Of a stretch of 64,000 nucleotides of DNA, positions 1 through 8,714 are shown piece after piece. The position numbers were made by a program, and so were the translations under genes. Under the pieces are notes generated by a model that searched no databases, was not told the origin of the DNA, and saw only the letters and a list, made by a program, of their open reading frames with translations. Positions within the stretch are counted from its first letter, which is position 1, and each line of letters starts with the position of its first letter. Source of the DNA: Micromonospora sediminicola (GTDB taxonomy: Bacteria; Actinomycetota; Actinomycetes; Mycobacteriales; Micromonosporaceae); contig NZ_FLRH01000004.1 of NCBI RefSeq assembly GCF_900089585.1, positions 1,047,001 through 1,111,000 on the forward strand, in the 5' to 3' direction.

Positions 1-673
1 CGCGGGTGTCCAGCAGTCGCCGGTGCGCGGCGTGCACGGCCGGGCGGAGCGCGTCGGTGACGCCGGCGGTGGCGATGGCCCGCAGGATGCCGACGTCGCG
101 CAGCCCGCCGGCGGCCTCCTTGAGGTCGCCCTCCAGCAGGAACGCCAGCTCGCCGTGGGCCTCCCAGCGGGCCGTGGTGATCTCCCGCAGGCCGGGCAGG
201 TGTCGGATCGCGGTGCGCCGCCAGTGGTCGGTGGCGGTGCGGGCGAGCTGGTCGGTCAGCGCCGGGTCGCCGGCCACGTGTCGGGCGTCGAGCAGGCCGA
301 GGGCGACCTTGACGTCGTCCTGGGCCACCGACAGCGCCTCGGCGACCGTGCGCACCGAGTGGTCCAGCCGCAGCCCGGCGTCCCAGACCGGATACCAGAG
401 CGAGGCGGCCAGCTCGTCGATGCCGGGCACCCCGGCGTGCAGCAGCACCAGGTCGAGGTCGCCGTAGGGGGCGCACTGGCGGCGGCCCAGCCCGCCCACC
501 GCGACCAGCGCGACGCCGGGCCGCTCCGGGAAGATCCGGCGCAGCCAGGTGTCGAGCGCGTCGGCGCGGGCGGACCGGGCCGCCGCGCCGATGCCTGCGG
601 GTACGCCGGCGACCTCGTTGACCACGGGCGGGCCGCCCCCGGTGGGGCCGGTCTCCGTGGTCAACGAGGTCAC
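1..673 (-). CDS. glnD: [Protein-PII] uridylyltransferase/adenylyltransferase, partial (3' end cut by window edge)
   Basis: GlnD covalently modifies the PII protein in response to nitrogen status; in actinobacteria it is known to adenylylate PII at Tyr51. About 224 N-terminal codons are present. The nucleotidyltransferase signature is visible near residues 58-72 as GGLGRRQCAPYGDLDLVLL, with the two metal-binding Asp residues. The rest of the enzyme (HD and ACT domains) lies outside the window. The start is taken as the GTG at 673, which has only a weak ribosome site; a later GTG is possible. It follows glnB by 17 bases on the same strand, in the usual amt-glnB-glnD order, so co-transcription is likely. 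Identity is firm from motif plus context. Confidence 0.9.
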   Translation of the reverse strand, partial: MTSLTTETGPTGGGPPVVNEVAGVPAGIGAAARSARADALDTWLRRIFPERPGVALVAVGGLGRRQCAPYGDLDLVLLHAGVPGIDELAASLWYPVWDAGLRLDHSVRTVAEALSVAQDDVKVALGLLDARHVAGDPALTDQLARTATDHWRRTAIRHLPGLREITTARWEAHGELAFLLEGDLKEAAGGLRDVGILRAIATAGVTDALRPAVHAAHRRLLDTR

Positions 674-690
674 GTCGGTGGGTCCCGTCG

Positions 691-1029
691 TCAGAGGGCG
701 TCGAGCCCGCGCTCGCCGGTACGCACCCGGACGACCTCCTCGACGCCGGTCACCCAGACCTTGCCGTCGCCGATCTTGCCGGTCCGGGCGGCGCCGACGA
801 TCGCGTCCACGATCTTGTCGACGTCCATCTCGTCGGTGAGCACCTCGACCCGGATCTTGGGCAGGAACTCGACCGTGTACTCGGCACCCCGGTAGACCTC
901 GGTGTGCCCCTTCTGCCGGCCGTAGCCCTGGACCTCGCTGACGGTCAGCCCGGCCACGCCGAGGGCGTGCAGGGCTTCCTTCACCGCGTCCAGCTGGTAC
1001 GGCTTGATGACCGCGGTCACCAGCTTCAT
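691..1029 (-). CDS. glnB: Nitrogen regulatory protein PII
   Basis: PII is a small trimeric signal protein that binds ATP/ADP and 2-oxoglutarate and controls AmtB and other nitrogen targets. The product has 112 residues, the normal PII length. It begins MKLVTAVIKPYQLDAVKEAL, and the T-loop carries GAEYTVEF with Tyr at position 51, the residue modified by GlnD. The C-terminal half holds GDGKVWVTGVEEVVRVRTGE. The ATG at 1029 is preceded by GGAGGGG; an upstream in-frame codon would add five residues and is less likely. It lies 25 bases downstream of amt and is probably in one GlnR-controlled operon with it. Confidence 0.96.
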   Translation of the reverse strand: MKLVTAVIKPYQLDAVKEALHALGVAGLTVSEVQGYGRQKGHTEVYRGAEYTVEFLPKIRVEVLTDEMDVDKIVDAIVGAARTGKIGDGKVWVTGVEEVVRVRTGERGLDAL

Positions 1030-1054
1030 GTCCAACCCCTCCATCCCAGGAACG

Positions 1055-2464
1055 TTAACCGGCGACCTTCTCGCTGACCGGCGCGGCGGACTCGTCCGCC
1101 TCGTCGGCGGGCTCCGGGGTCGGCTTGGCGCCGCCGATCCCGGCCATGGCGAACGCGCCGCCGCTGCTGCCCGTGGTGGGCGACAGGTCGTACGCGCTCT
1201 CCGCGTGCTCGGCGACGTCGATGCCGTCGACCTCGGCCTCGGCCGACACCCGGAAGCCGATCGTCTTCTCGATGGCGAAGGCGAGCAGCCAGGCGACCCC
1301 GGCCGACCAGACGGTGACGATCAGACCGGCCAGCGCCTGCCGGCCGAGCTGGGTCAGGCCGCCGCCGTAGAACAGGCCGTCGGAGGCGCCGACCACGTCG
1401 CTGATCGCGCCGTTGACGGAGTTGGTGGCGAAGAGGCCGAGCCAGAGCGACCCGATCCAGCCGCCGACGAAGTGCACGCCGACCACGTCGAGGGAGTCGT
1501 CGTAGCCGAGCTTGTACTTCAGGCTGATCGCGAGCGCGCAGACCGCGCCGGCGACGAGACCCAGCAGGACCGCCGCCCAGGGGGCGATGAAGCCGCAGGC
1601 CGGGGTGATGGCGACCAGGCCGGCGACCGCGCCGGACGAAGCGCCGACCATGGTCGGGCGGCCGTCCTTGATCCGCTCGACCAGCAGCCAGCCGAGCACC
1701 GCCGCGGCGGTGGCGAGCTGGGTGTTGAGGAACGCCAGGCCGGCCACCGAGTCGACGGTCAGCTCGGAGCCGGCGTTGAAGCCGAACCAGCCGAACCAGA
1801 GCAGACCGGCGCCGAGCGCGACCAGCGGGATGTTGTGCGGCTTCATGCCCTCGCGGGGCCAGCCGATCCGCTTGCCGAGCACCAGGGCCACGCCGAGCGC
1901 CGCCGCACCGGCGTTGATGTGCACCGCGGTGCCGCCGGCGAAGTCCAGCGCGTGCAGCTTGGCGCCGATGATGCCGCCGCCCCACACCCAGTGCGCGACC
2001 GGGAAGTAGACCAGGGTGGCCCAGCCGAACGCGAAGAGCAGCCAGCCGGCGAACTTGGCCCGGTCGGAGATCGCGCCGCTGATCAGCGCGACGGTGATCA
2101 CCGCGAAGACCATCTGGAACGCCATGAACACGTAGAGCGGAACGCCGATGCCGCTGGGGTTCTCCGCCGTGGCGCCCCAGAGGTCGGTCTCGGCCAGGAA
2201 CGTCTTGGTGCCGAGGTAGGCGCCGGGGTCACCCCAGAGCCCGTTGACGTCGCTGCCGAACGCGACGCTGAAACCGTAGAACCACCACAGAACAGAGATG
2301 AGCCCGATGGCCGAGAAGCTCATCATCATCATGTTGAGCACGCCCTTGGACCGGTTCAGACCGCCATAGAACAGCGCCAGCCCGGGGGTCATGAGCAGCA
2401 CGAGAGCGGTCGAAACCAGCAGCCAAACGGTGTTGCCGCCGTCGATCGTCGGTGCTTCAGGCAC
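1055..2464 (-). CDS. amt: Ammonium transporter, Amt family
   Basis: Membrane channel for ammonium/ammonia uptake, gated by PII. The 469-residue product has about eleven predicted membrane spans starting at residue 13. The pore His pair is visible: His182 in DFAGGTAVHINAG and His331 in VVGVHFVGGWIGS. A roughly 60-residue acidic/Pro tail follows the last span, longer than in E. coli AmtB and of unknown role. The GTG start at 2464 has AGGAGG seven bases upstream. It is the first gene of the amt-glnB-glnD cluster, and a GlnR-like box lies 114-150 bases upstream of the start. Confidence 0.96.
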   Translation of the reverse strand: MPEAPTIDGGNTVWLLVSTALVLLMTPGLALFYGGLNRSKGVLNMMMMSFSAIGLISVLWWFYGFSVAFGSDVNGLWGDPGAYLGTKTFLAETDLWGATAENPSGIGVPLYVFMAFQMVFAVITVALISGAISDRAKFAGWLLFAFGWATLVYFPVAHWVWGGGIIGAKLHALDFAGGTAVHINAGAAALGVALVLGKRIGWPREGMKPHNIPLVALGAGLLWFGWFGFNAGSELTVDSVAGLAFLNTQLATAAAVLGWLLVERIKDGRPTMVGASSGAVAGLVAITPACGFIAPWAAVLLGLVAGAVCALAISLKYKLGYDDSLDVVGVHFVGGWIGSLWLGLFATNSVNGAISDVVGASDGLFYGGGLTQLGRQALAGLIVTVWSAGVAWLLAFAIEKTIGFRVSAEAEVDGIDVAEHAESAYDLSPTTGSSGGAFAMAGIGGAKPTPEPADEADESAAPVSEKVAG

Positions 2465-2577
2465 GCTGGCCTCCTAAAGGTGAAGTTCCCTCCTTCGCGG
2501 CTTCCGGGGCAGCGTCGCCCGTACGCCGGTTGCGCGGAAGCTTTGTCGGCCGCTGTTTCCTTCACCGACACCGCTCG

Positions 2578-2614
2578 ATTTCCGACACGTGACGGGTTGT
2601 TTCCGGCGTGTGAC
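2578..2614 (-). promoter_or_regulatory. Putative GlnR-binding box upstream of amt
   Basis: Read on the minus strand, the site is GTCAC-6-GAAAC, five bases, then GTCAC-6-GAAAT. The actinobacterial GlnR consensus is known as gTnAC-n6-GaAAC, often doubled. Three of the four half sites match exactly and the fourth differs in one base. It sits 114-150 bases before the amt start, where GlnR activates amtB in Streptomyces. A further weak GTTTC lies at 2555-2559 (plus strand). The match is seen directly; binding by GlnR is inferred. Confidence 0.75.
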
Positions 2615-2629
2615 GAACGCCGATCTTGC

Positions 2630-3493
2630 TCAGCGCAGCGCGTACTCCAGGTGGTGCCGCTCGTAGTCGAGCAGGCGCAGGTCCCGCATCGGCCGGCGCA
2701 GGTGGCCCTTGTGCACGATCCGGACGAACGCCGGTTCACCGGCGGCGGCCATCCGCCGGATGCCCTCGACGTGGTCGACGATGCGCTTGCGGATGGTGCG
2801 GATGAGCCGGTGCCGGTCGCGCGGGATCAGCCCGTACGCGTCGGCGAACAGACGCAGCCGGCGCGGCCGGTCCGGGCGCTTCCAGCCGAGCGTGATCGAG
2901 TCGCGGTCGGAGAAGATCGGCACCCAGGTCCACGCCGCGTACGCCACGTCGTAGATCCGGGCGCCGGGCGAGGCCAGGTCGAAGTCGATCAGCCCGAGCG
3001 TGCCGTCGGGCCGCCAGATCACGTTGTGCGGCGCGGCGTCGTGGTGGCAGATGACCTCGGTGTCCGGCGGGGGCGGCCCGAACGAGCGCCAGACCGCGCC
3101 GGGCGGCGGGGTGAAGCCGTACTGGGCGTCGTGGAACATCCGCAGCATGGTGGCCACGGTGACCAGGGCCTCGTCGGTGACCCAGTGCGGGGCGAGCGGG
3201 TATTCCCCGCACTCCCCCTCCAGGTACGACAGGACCTCCCGGTTGCGCTCGTCCATGCCGAGCGCGCGGGGCGCGCCGGTGAAGCCGACGTATTCCAGGT
3301 GGCGCAGCAACGCGTGCACCGAGGGGGTCCACGGGCCCGCGTTGCGCCGGACCGTGTCGCCCACGCGGACCACGGTGCTCACGTTCCCGCCGTGCAGCGG
3401 GATCTCCTGCGAAGTCACGTACGGTCTCCCGAGGCGTGGCGACGGGTGGCTGGGGTCGCGCCACCCCGCGTAGGCGCGATCGTCAGTCGTCAC
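2630..3493 (-). CDS. Aminoglycoside phosphotransferase-family kinase of unknown substrate
   Basis: The 287-residue product has the kinase core of the APH/choline-kinase superfamily: the Brenner motif HHDAAPHNVIW near residue 160 (catalytic Asp and downstream Asn) and IDFDLASPG near 180 (metal-binding Asp). The N-terminal lobe contains GGNVSTVVRVGDTVRR in place of a glycine loop. The family phosphorylates small molecules such as aminoglycosides, homoserine or choline; nothing here fixes the substrate, and resistance should not be assumed. The GTG start at 3493 has no good ribosome site, and the gene begins 8 bases after the ftsY stop, so it may be expressed with ftsY. Confidence 0.8.
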   Translation of the reverse strand: MTTDDRAYAGWRDPSHPSPRLGRPYVTSQEIPLHGGNVSTVVRVGDTVRRNAGPWTPSVHALLRHLEYVGFTGAPRALGMDERNREVLSYLEGECGEYPLAPHWVTDEALVTVATMLRMFHDAQYGFTPPPGAVWRSFGPPPPDTEVICHHDAAPHNVIWRPDGTLGLIDFDLASPGARIYDVAYAAWTWVPIFSDRDSITLGWKRPDRPRRLRLFADAYGLIPRDRHRLIRTIRKRIVDHVEGIRRMAAAGEPAFVRIVHKGHLRRPMRDLRLLDYERHHLEYALR

Positions 3494-3501
3494 GGGAGAG
3501 G

Positions 3502-4683
3502 CTACGCGTCCCGGGCGAGCGGCTCGGTCCCGAGCAGCGCGTCGACGAACTGCGCCGGGTCGAACGGGGCCAGGTCGTCCTTGCCCTCGCCGAGGCCGAC
3601 GAGCTTGACCGGGATGCCGAGCTTGCGCTGCACGGCGATCACGATGCCGCCCTTGGCGGTGCCGTCGAGCTTGGTCAGCACCACGCCCGTGACGTTCACC
3701 GCCTCGGTGAAGACCCGCGCCTGCTCCAGGCCGTTCTGGCCGGTGGTGGCGTCGAGGATCAGCAGCGTCTCGTCGATCGGGCCGTGCTTCTCCACCACCC
3801 GCTTGACCTTGCCCAGCTCGTCCATCAGGCCGACCTTGTTCTGCAGCCGGCCGGCGGTGTCGATGAGCACCGTGTCCACGCCGGTGTCGATGCCGCGCCT
3901 GACCGCGTCGAACGCGACGCTCGCCGGGTCGGCGGCCTCCGGGCCGCGGACCGTCTCGGCGCCGACCCGGCCGCCCCAGGTCTCCAGCTGGTCGGCGGCG
4001 GCGGCCCGGAACGTGTCGGCGGCGCCGAGCAGCACGGTGCGGCCGTCCGCCACCAGCACCCGGGCGATCTTGCCGCAGGTGGTGGTCTTGCCGGCGCCGT
4101 TCACGCCGACCACCAGCACGACCGCCGGGACGCCCTCCTTCGGCGCGGTGCGCAGCGACCGGTCCAGGCTCGGGTCGAGCGCGTTGACCAGCTCGGCGGC
4201 GAGCAGCGTCCGCAGTTCGTCGGTGGTGCGGGTGCCGAGCACCCGGGTCCGCTCCCGCAGCCGGTCGACGATCTCGCGGGTGGAGTCGACGCCGACGTCG
4301 GCGGTGATCAGGCTGTCCTCGATCTCCTCCCAGGTGTCCTCGTCGAGCCGGTCCCGGCTGAGCAGGCCGAGCAGGCCCTTGCCGAAGGCGTTCTGCGAGC
4401 GGGACAGCCGGGAGCGCAGCCGGACCAGCCGGCCGGCGGTGGGTTCGGGCACCTCGACCGGGGGCGCCTGCACCGGCGGGGCCTCGACCACCACACCGGT
4501 GGTGAGTTCCGACTCCGGGGCCTCGACCGGCGGGCCGGCCAGATCCTCCTCGGCGCGGGTGTCGACCTCCGTCTCGGGCAGCGGCGGCTGCGGGCGCCGG
4601 CGCAACCGGGGCACCACGAGGCTCAGGCCGCCGATGATCAGCACGCCGAGCAGGGCGAGAGCGACGAGGAGGTATTCCTTCAT
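3502..4683 (-). CDS. ftsY: Signal recognition particle receptor FtsY
   Basis: SRP receptor GTPase that docks ribosome-nascent-chain-SRP complexes at the membrane. With the ATG at 4683 the protein has 393 residues. It starts with a membrane anchor (residues 4-23), then an acidic Pro/Val-rich linker, the N domain, and the G domain with G1 GVNGAGKTT (193-201), DTAGR (275-279) and TKLDG (337-341). An upstream in-frame codon at 4725 would add 14 residues and break the anchor-first layout typical of actinobacterial FtsY. It belongs to the smc-ftsY-amt-glnB-glnD backbone known from other actinobacteria, although smc is displaced here by 7.7 kb. Confidence 0.96.
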   Translation of the reverse strand: MKEYLLVALALLGVLIIGGLSLVVPRLRRRPQPPLPETEVDTRAEEDLAGPPVEAPESELTTGVVVEAPPVQAPPVEVPEPTAGRLVRLRSRLSRSQNAFGKGLLGLLSRDRLDEDTWEEIEDSLITADVGVDSTREIVDRLRERTRVLGTRTTDELRTLLAAELVNALDPSLDRSLRTAPKEGVPAVVLVVGVNGAGKTTTCGKIARVLVADGRTVLLGAADTFRAAAADQLETWGGRVGAETVRGPEAADPASVAFDAVRRGIDTGVDTVLIDTAGRLQNKVGLMDELGKVKRVVEKHGPIDETLLILDATTGQNGLEQARVFTEAVNVTGVVLTKLDGTAKGGIVIAVQRKLGIPVKLVGLGEGKDDLAPFDPAQFVDALLGTEPLARDA

Positions 4684-4829
4684 GCCCGAAATCCTGTCAG
4701 ATGCCGGCGACGGCGTCCCACTCACCGCCTCGGCACGCGAACAACCTGCGGGTACGCTCGCGGCTGGAAGGCGTACCGCAACCGCCGGCCGGGTAGGAAG
4801 AGCGAAACGATCTTGTCGGAGGTAACGTC

Positions 4830-6542
4830 GTGCCCGGTTCCCGCCTGCTCATCGGCCCACTGCTGCGACGGGTCGTGGACACGCGGGCGACGATCTGGGT
4901 GGAGACGAGCGCGCCCGCGGTGGTCACCGTCCGCACGGGCGACGGCGCCACCGGCAGCGCCCCCACCTTCTCCGCGTACGACCACCACTACGCGATCGTC
5001 GTGGTGACCGGGCTCACCCCGGACAGCGTCACGGAGTATGAGGTGCTCGTCGACGACGAGGTGGCCTGGCCGCTGCCGGGTGACGCGTTCCCGCCCAGCG
5101 TGATCCGCACCCGCGCGGCCGACGACGCCGACCAGCCGGTCAGTCTGCTCTTCGGCTCCTGCCGGGAGACCACCCAGCACTCCACCGCGCGCAAGCTGCC
5201 GCCGGACGCGCTGGACGCGTACGCCCGGCGGGTGATGGCCGCGCCCGACGAGGCCGCGCTGCCCGACCTGCTGGTGCTGCTCGGCGACCAGGTCTACGCC
5301 GACGAGACGTCGCCGACGGTGCGCAAGCTGCTCAAGCGGCGCCGGCGGCGGCCGAAGGACGCCCCGGCTACCCAGGTGGTCAGCTTCGACGAGTACACCA
5401 AGCTCTACCTGGAGTCGTGGCGCGACCCGGAGATCCGCTGGCTGCTCTCCACCGTGCCGAGCGTGATGATCTTCGACGACCACGAGGTGATCGACGACTG
5501 GAACACCTCGCAGTCCTGGCGCGCGGACATGCGCGAGGAGCCGTGGTGGGCCGAGCGGATCCGCAGCGGCCTCGCCTCCTACTGGGTCTACCAGCACCTG
5601 GGCAACCTCAGCCCGGACGAGATCGCCGCCGACCCGGTGTACGCGAAGGTGGTCGCCGCCGAGGACGCCACGAGCGTGCTGCACGAGTTCGGCGAGCGGG
5701 TCGACAAGGAGGCCGACCTGGCGCACGACACCGAGCGCTGGCGGGCCGTGCAGTACCAGTGGAGCTACGCGCTGGACCTGGGCCGGACCCGGCTGGTCAT
5801 GCTGGACAACCGGTCCAGCCGGGTGCTCCAGCCGGGCAACCGGGCGATGCTGCCGCCGGGCGAGTGGTCGTGGTTCCTCGACCAGGCGCACGGCGTCTAC
5901 GACCACCTGGTGGTGGGCAGCTCCCTGCCCTGGCTGCTGCCGCCGGGCATCCACCACGTGGAGACGTGGAACGAGCGTCTGGCCGACTCCGGCCGTCCCT
6001 GGGTGGCCCGGCTGGCCGAGCAGATGCGCCGGGCCTGGGACCTGGAGCACTGGGGCGCGTTCCGGCGCTCCTTCGAGGCGCTCGGCGAGCTGTTCGCCCG
6101 GCTGGGCAGCGGCACCGCGCCGCGCACCGGGGCGCGGGTGGGCGCCGGGCCGGCGTACGCCCGACCGGCCTCGATCAGCGTGCTCTCCGGCGACGTGCAC
6201 CACTCGTACGTGGCCCGGGCCCGGTTCGCCGACCGGTCGGTGAAGACGCCGGTGCACCAGCTCACCTGCTCACCGATCCACAACCAGGTGCCGGCCGCGA
6301 TGCGTCCGCTGATGACGCTCGGCTGGAACCCGGGGCCGTCCGGGGCGGCCCGGGCGCTGGCCCGCTCGGCCGGGGTACGCCGGCCGCTGGTGCGGTGGCG
6401 GAAGCTGGCCGGGCCCTACTTCGGCAACGCGGTGGCCACGCTCACCCACTCGGGCCGGTCGGCCGCCGTGGTGATCGAGGGCACCACCAGCGAGGGCGAG
6501 TTGCGACCGGTGGCACGCCAACAGCTCAGCGACGGCGAGTGA
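4830..6542 (+). CDS. PhoD-like phosphatase/phosphodiesterase (metallophosphatase)
   Basis: The 570-residue product carries PhoD-type metal-binding motifs: LLGDQVYADE near residue 150, FDDHEVIDDWN near 213 and LSGDVHHSYVA near 450. An N-terminal beta-rich domain (about 1-100) resembles the PhoD N domain. PhoD enzymes release phosphate from phosphodiesters. No signal peptide or Tat motif is visible, so this member is probably cytoplasmic, unlike secreted PhoD. The GTG start at 4830 has GGAGG about nine bases upstream. It is divergent from ftsY and followed 13 bases later by a MarR gene. The substrate is unknown. Confidence 0.82.
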   Translation: MPGSRLLIGPLLRRVVDTRATIWVETSAPAVVTVRTGDGATGSAPTFSAYDHHYAIVVVTGLTPDSVTEYEVLVDDEVAWPLPGDAFPPSVIRTRAADDADQPVSLLFGSCRETTQHSTARKLPPDALDAYARRVMAAPDEAALPDLLVLLGDQVYADETSPTVRKLLKRRRRRPKDAPATQVVSFDEYTKLYLESWRDPEIRWLLSTVPSVMIFDDHEVIDDWNTSQSWRADMREEPWWAERIRSGLASYWVYQHLGNLSPDEIAADPVYAKVVAAEDATSVLHEFGERVDKEADLAHDTERWRAVQYQWSYALDLGRTRLVMLDNRSSRVLQPGNRAMLPPGEWSWFLDQAHGVYDHLVVGSSLPWLLPPGIHHVETWNERLADSGRPWVARLAEQMRRAWDLEHWGAFRRSFEALGELFARLGSGTAPRTGARVGAGPAYARPASISVLSGDVHHSYVARARFADRSVKTPVHQLTCSPIHNQVPAAMRPLMTLGWNPGPSGAARALARSAGVRRPLVRWRKLAGPYFGNAVATLTHSGRSAAVVIEGTTSEGELRPVARQQLSDGE

Positions 6543-6555
6543 GTACCCTCTGAGC

Positions 6556-6981
6556 GTGGACGAGACGCTGCGCGCCGTGGAACACGAGTTGACCGCGTTG
6601 CTGCGTCGGGGCCGGGCGCTGTCCTGGGAGATCGCCCGCGAGGTCCACCCGAACCTGGAGCCGAACGCCTACGGCCTGCTGCTCTGGTTGCGCCGCTCGG
6701 GCTCGATCCGGCTCACCGACCTGGCGGTGAAGCTGGGCATCGGCAAGGGCACGTTGAGCCGGCAGATCGGTGGCCTGGAGGCGTTGGGCCTGGTCCGCCG
6801 CGACCCGGACCCGACCGATCGGCGGGCCGCCCAGCTCAGCCTCACCGAGGAGGGCACCCGGCGGTTCGACGCGGCCCGGGCGGCCCGACTCGGGCAGATC
6901 CGGCGTTCGCTGGAGAACTGGCCGAAAGAGGATGTGGCGGACTTCGCCCGGTTGATGCACCGGTTCAACGAGACGTTCTGA
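6556..6981 (+). CDS. MarR-family transcriptional regulator
   Basis: The 141-residue product has a winged helix-turn-helix: SIRLTDLAVKLGIGKGTLSR (about 55-74), then QIGGLEALGLVRRDPDPTDRR, the MarR wing. MarR dimers bind inverted repeats and are released by small ligands, typically controlling adjacent pumps. A DHA2-type pump starts 118 bases downstream, with two matching inverted repeats in between, so this gene most likely represses that pump. The GTG at 6556 is used as start. The gene lies 13 bases after the PhoD-like gene and may be co-transcribed with it. Confidence 0.9.
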   Translation: MDETLRAVEHELTALLRRGRALSWEIAREVHPNLEPNAYGLLLWLRRSGSIRLTDLAVKLGIGKGTLSRQIGGLEALGLVRRDPDPTDRRAAQLSLTEEGTRRFDAARAARLGQIRRSLENWPKEDVADFARLMHRFNETF

Positions 6982-7021
6982 CCCGCCCGTCCGGGGAATA
7001 GGAGCCGCGCCACTCGCGGTT

Positions 7022-7062
7022 GTTGCTTGAGGCAACCAAGCCATACGGTTGCCCGAGGCAAC
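7022..7062. promoter_or_regulatory. Tandem inverted-repeat operator, probable MarR sites
   Basis: Two 15-bp sites of the form GTTGC-5-GCAAC occur at 7022-7036 (middle TTGAG) and 7048-7062 (middle CCGAG), 26 bp apart centre to centre. Both have perfect 5-bp arms. They lie between the MarR gene and the start of its pump, 37 bp upstream of the pump ATG, where a repressor would block transcription. A weak promoter (TTGTTG at 7020, CATACG 16 bp later) would overlap both sites. Binding by the MarR protein is inferred. Confidence 0.7.
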
Positions 7063-7098
7063 CCCCCGTTCCCTCTCCTTCCCCGGAGGCACTCCACG

Positions 7099-8712
7099 AT
7101 GACGCAGGCGACAGCGCCCCGCCCGGCGACCGCCGTCGACATGTCCCACCGGCAGATCCTGGAGGCCCTCTCCGGCCTGCTGCTGGGCATGTTCGTCGCG
7201 ATCCTCTCCTCCACGGTCGTCTCGAACGCGCTGCCGCGGATCATCACCGACCTGCACGGCAGCCAGTCCGCGTACACCTGGGTGGTCACCTCCACCCTGC
7301 TGGCCACCACCGCCACCACCCCGATCTGGGGCAAGCTCGCGGACCTGACCAGCAAGAAGGTCCTGGTCCAGCTCGCCCTGACGGTGTTCGTGCTCGGCTC
7401 GGTGCTCGCCGGACAGGCCCAGACCACCGGCGAGCTGATCGCCTGCCGCGTGGTGCAGGGCGTCGGCGCCGGCGGCCTCACCGCGCTGGCCCAGGTGATC
7501 ATGGCGACGATGATCGCCCCGCGGGAGCGCGGCCGGTACAGCGGCTACCTCGGCGCGGTCATGGCCGTCGGCACCATCGGCGGCCCGCTGATCGGCGGCG
7601 TGATCGTCGACACCGACTGGCTCGGCTGGCGCTGGTGCTTCTACGTCGGCGTGCCCTTCGCCGTACTCGCGCTGGTCGTGCTCCAGAAGACGCTGCACCT
7701 ACCAGTGGTCAAGCGCAAGGTCACCATCGACTGGTGGGGCGCCACCCTGATCACCGCCGCCGTCTCGCTGCTGCTCGTCTGGATCACCCTGGCCGGCGAC
7801 CGGTACGACTGGATCTCCTGGCAGAGCGCGGTCCTGGTGGCCGGAGCGGTGCTGCTCGGGGCGCTCGCCGTCCGGGTCGAACAGCGCGCCGCCGAGCCGA
7901 TGATCCCGCCCCGGCTGTTCCGCAACCGCACCATCACCCTCGCCGTGGTCGCCAGCGTCGCGGTCGGCGTCGGCATGTTCGGCGCCTCGGTCTTCCTCGG
8001 CCAGTACTTCCAGATCGCCCGCGGCGAGAGCCCGACCATGTCCGGCCTGATGACGCTGCCGATGATCGGCGGCCTGCTGGTCGCCTCGACCGTGGTCGGC
8101 CGGATCATCACCAGCACCGGCCGCTGGAAGCGCTGGCTGGTGACCGGCTCGGTGCTGCTCACCGCCGGCTTCGCGCTGATGGGCAGCATGCGCGCGGACA
8201 CGCCGTACTGGCGGCTCGCGGTCTTCATGGCGCTGATCGGGCTGGGGCTCGGCATGACCATGCAGAACCTGGTGCTGGCCGTGCAGAACACGGTCGGCGC
8301 GCACGAACTCGGCGCGGCCAGCTCGGTGGTGGCCTTCTTCCGCAGCCTCGGCGGCGCGGTCGGCGTGAGTGCGCTCGGCGCGGTGCTCGGCCACCGGGTC
8401 AAGGACTACCTGGCCGACGGCCTGAGCCGGCTGGGCGTGCCGGCCTCCGGCTCGGGCAGCGGCGGCGCGCTGCCGGACGTGCACACCCTGCCCGCCCCGA
8501 TCCGCGCCGTGGTCGAGTCCGCGTACGGGCACGGCGCGGGCGACATCTTCCTGGCCGCCGCCCCGTTCGGGCTGCTCGCCCTGATCGCCGTGGTGCTGAT
8601 CCGGGAGGTGCCGCTGCGCCGCAGCAACGACCCGGTCGCGACCGCTGTCGACCGGGAGTCGACGGTCGCCGCCGGCGCCGCCGCGGTGGTCCGCACCGGA
8701 GGACGGGACTGA
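7099..8712 (+). CDS. MFS drug-efflux transporter, DHA2 (EmrB/QacA-like), 14 spans
   Basis: The 537-residue product has about 14 hydrophobic segments, starting LSGLLLGMFVAILSSTVVSN, the usual first span of DHA2 exporters. The motif-A loop after span 2 reads GKLADLTSKKVLVQ, and motif C-like glycines occur in GAVMAVGTIGGPLIGG. These proton-driven pumps export drugs or cell metabolites; the substrate is not predictable. The ATG at 7099 has GGAGG nine bases upstream; an earlier in-frame start at 7027 would overlap the operator and is rejected. It ends two bases before the universal-stress gene and probably forms one operon with it. Confidence 0.9.
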   Translation: MTQATAPRPATAVDMSHRQILEALSGLLLGMFVAILSSTVVSNALPRIITDLHGSQSAYTWVVTSTLLATTATTPIWGKLADLTSKKVLVQLALTVFVLGSVLAGQAQTTGELIACRVVQGVGAGGLTALAQVIMATMIAPRERGRYSGYLGAVMAVGTIGGPLIGGVIVDTDWLGWRWCFYVGVPFAVLALVVLQKTLHLPVVKRKVTIDWWGATLITAAVSLLLVWITLAGDRYDWISWQSAVLVAGAVLLGALAVRVEQRAAEPMIPPRLFRNRTITLAVVASVAVGVGMFGASVFLGQYFQIARGESPTMSGLMTLPMIGGLLVASTVVGRIITSTGRWKRWLVTGSVLLTAGFALMGSMRADTPYWRLAVFMALIGLGLGMTMQNLVLAVQNTVGAHELGAASSVVAFFRSLGGAVGVSALGAVLGHRVKDYLADGLSRLGVPASGSGSGGALPDVHTLPAPIRAVVESAYGHGAGDIFLAAAPFGLLALIAVVLIREVPLRRSNDPVATAVDRESTVAAGAAAVVRTGGRD

Positions 8713-8714
8713 CG

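Noticed and set aside
2465..2629. Riboswitch or small RNA upstream of amt
   Set aside because: No stable conserved fold was seen; the notable signals are the GlnR-like box and the ribosome site.
2630..3493. Antibiotic-resistance call for the APH-family kinase
   Set aside because: The family is broad and no residue pattern here identifies an aminoglycoside or macrolide substrate; context is housekeeping.
1004..4825. Open frame of 1273 codons on the plus strand
   Set aside because: It is antisense to glnB, amt, the kinase and ftsY, and reads as low-complexity Arg/Gly/Ala peptide typical of shadows in GC-rich DNA.
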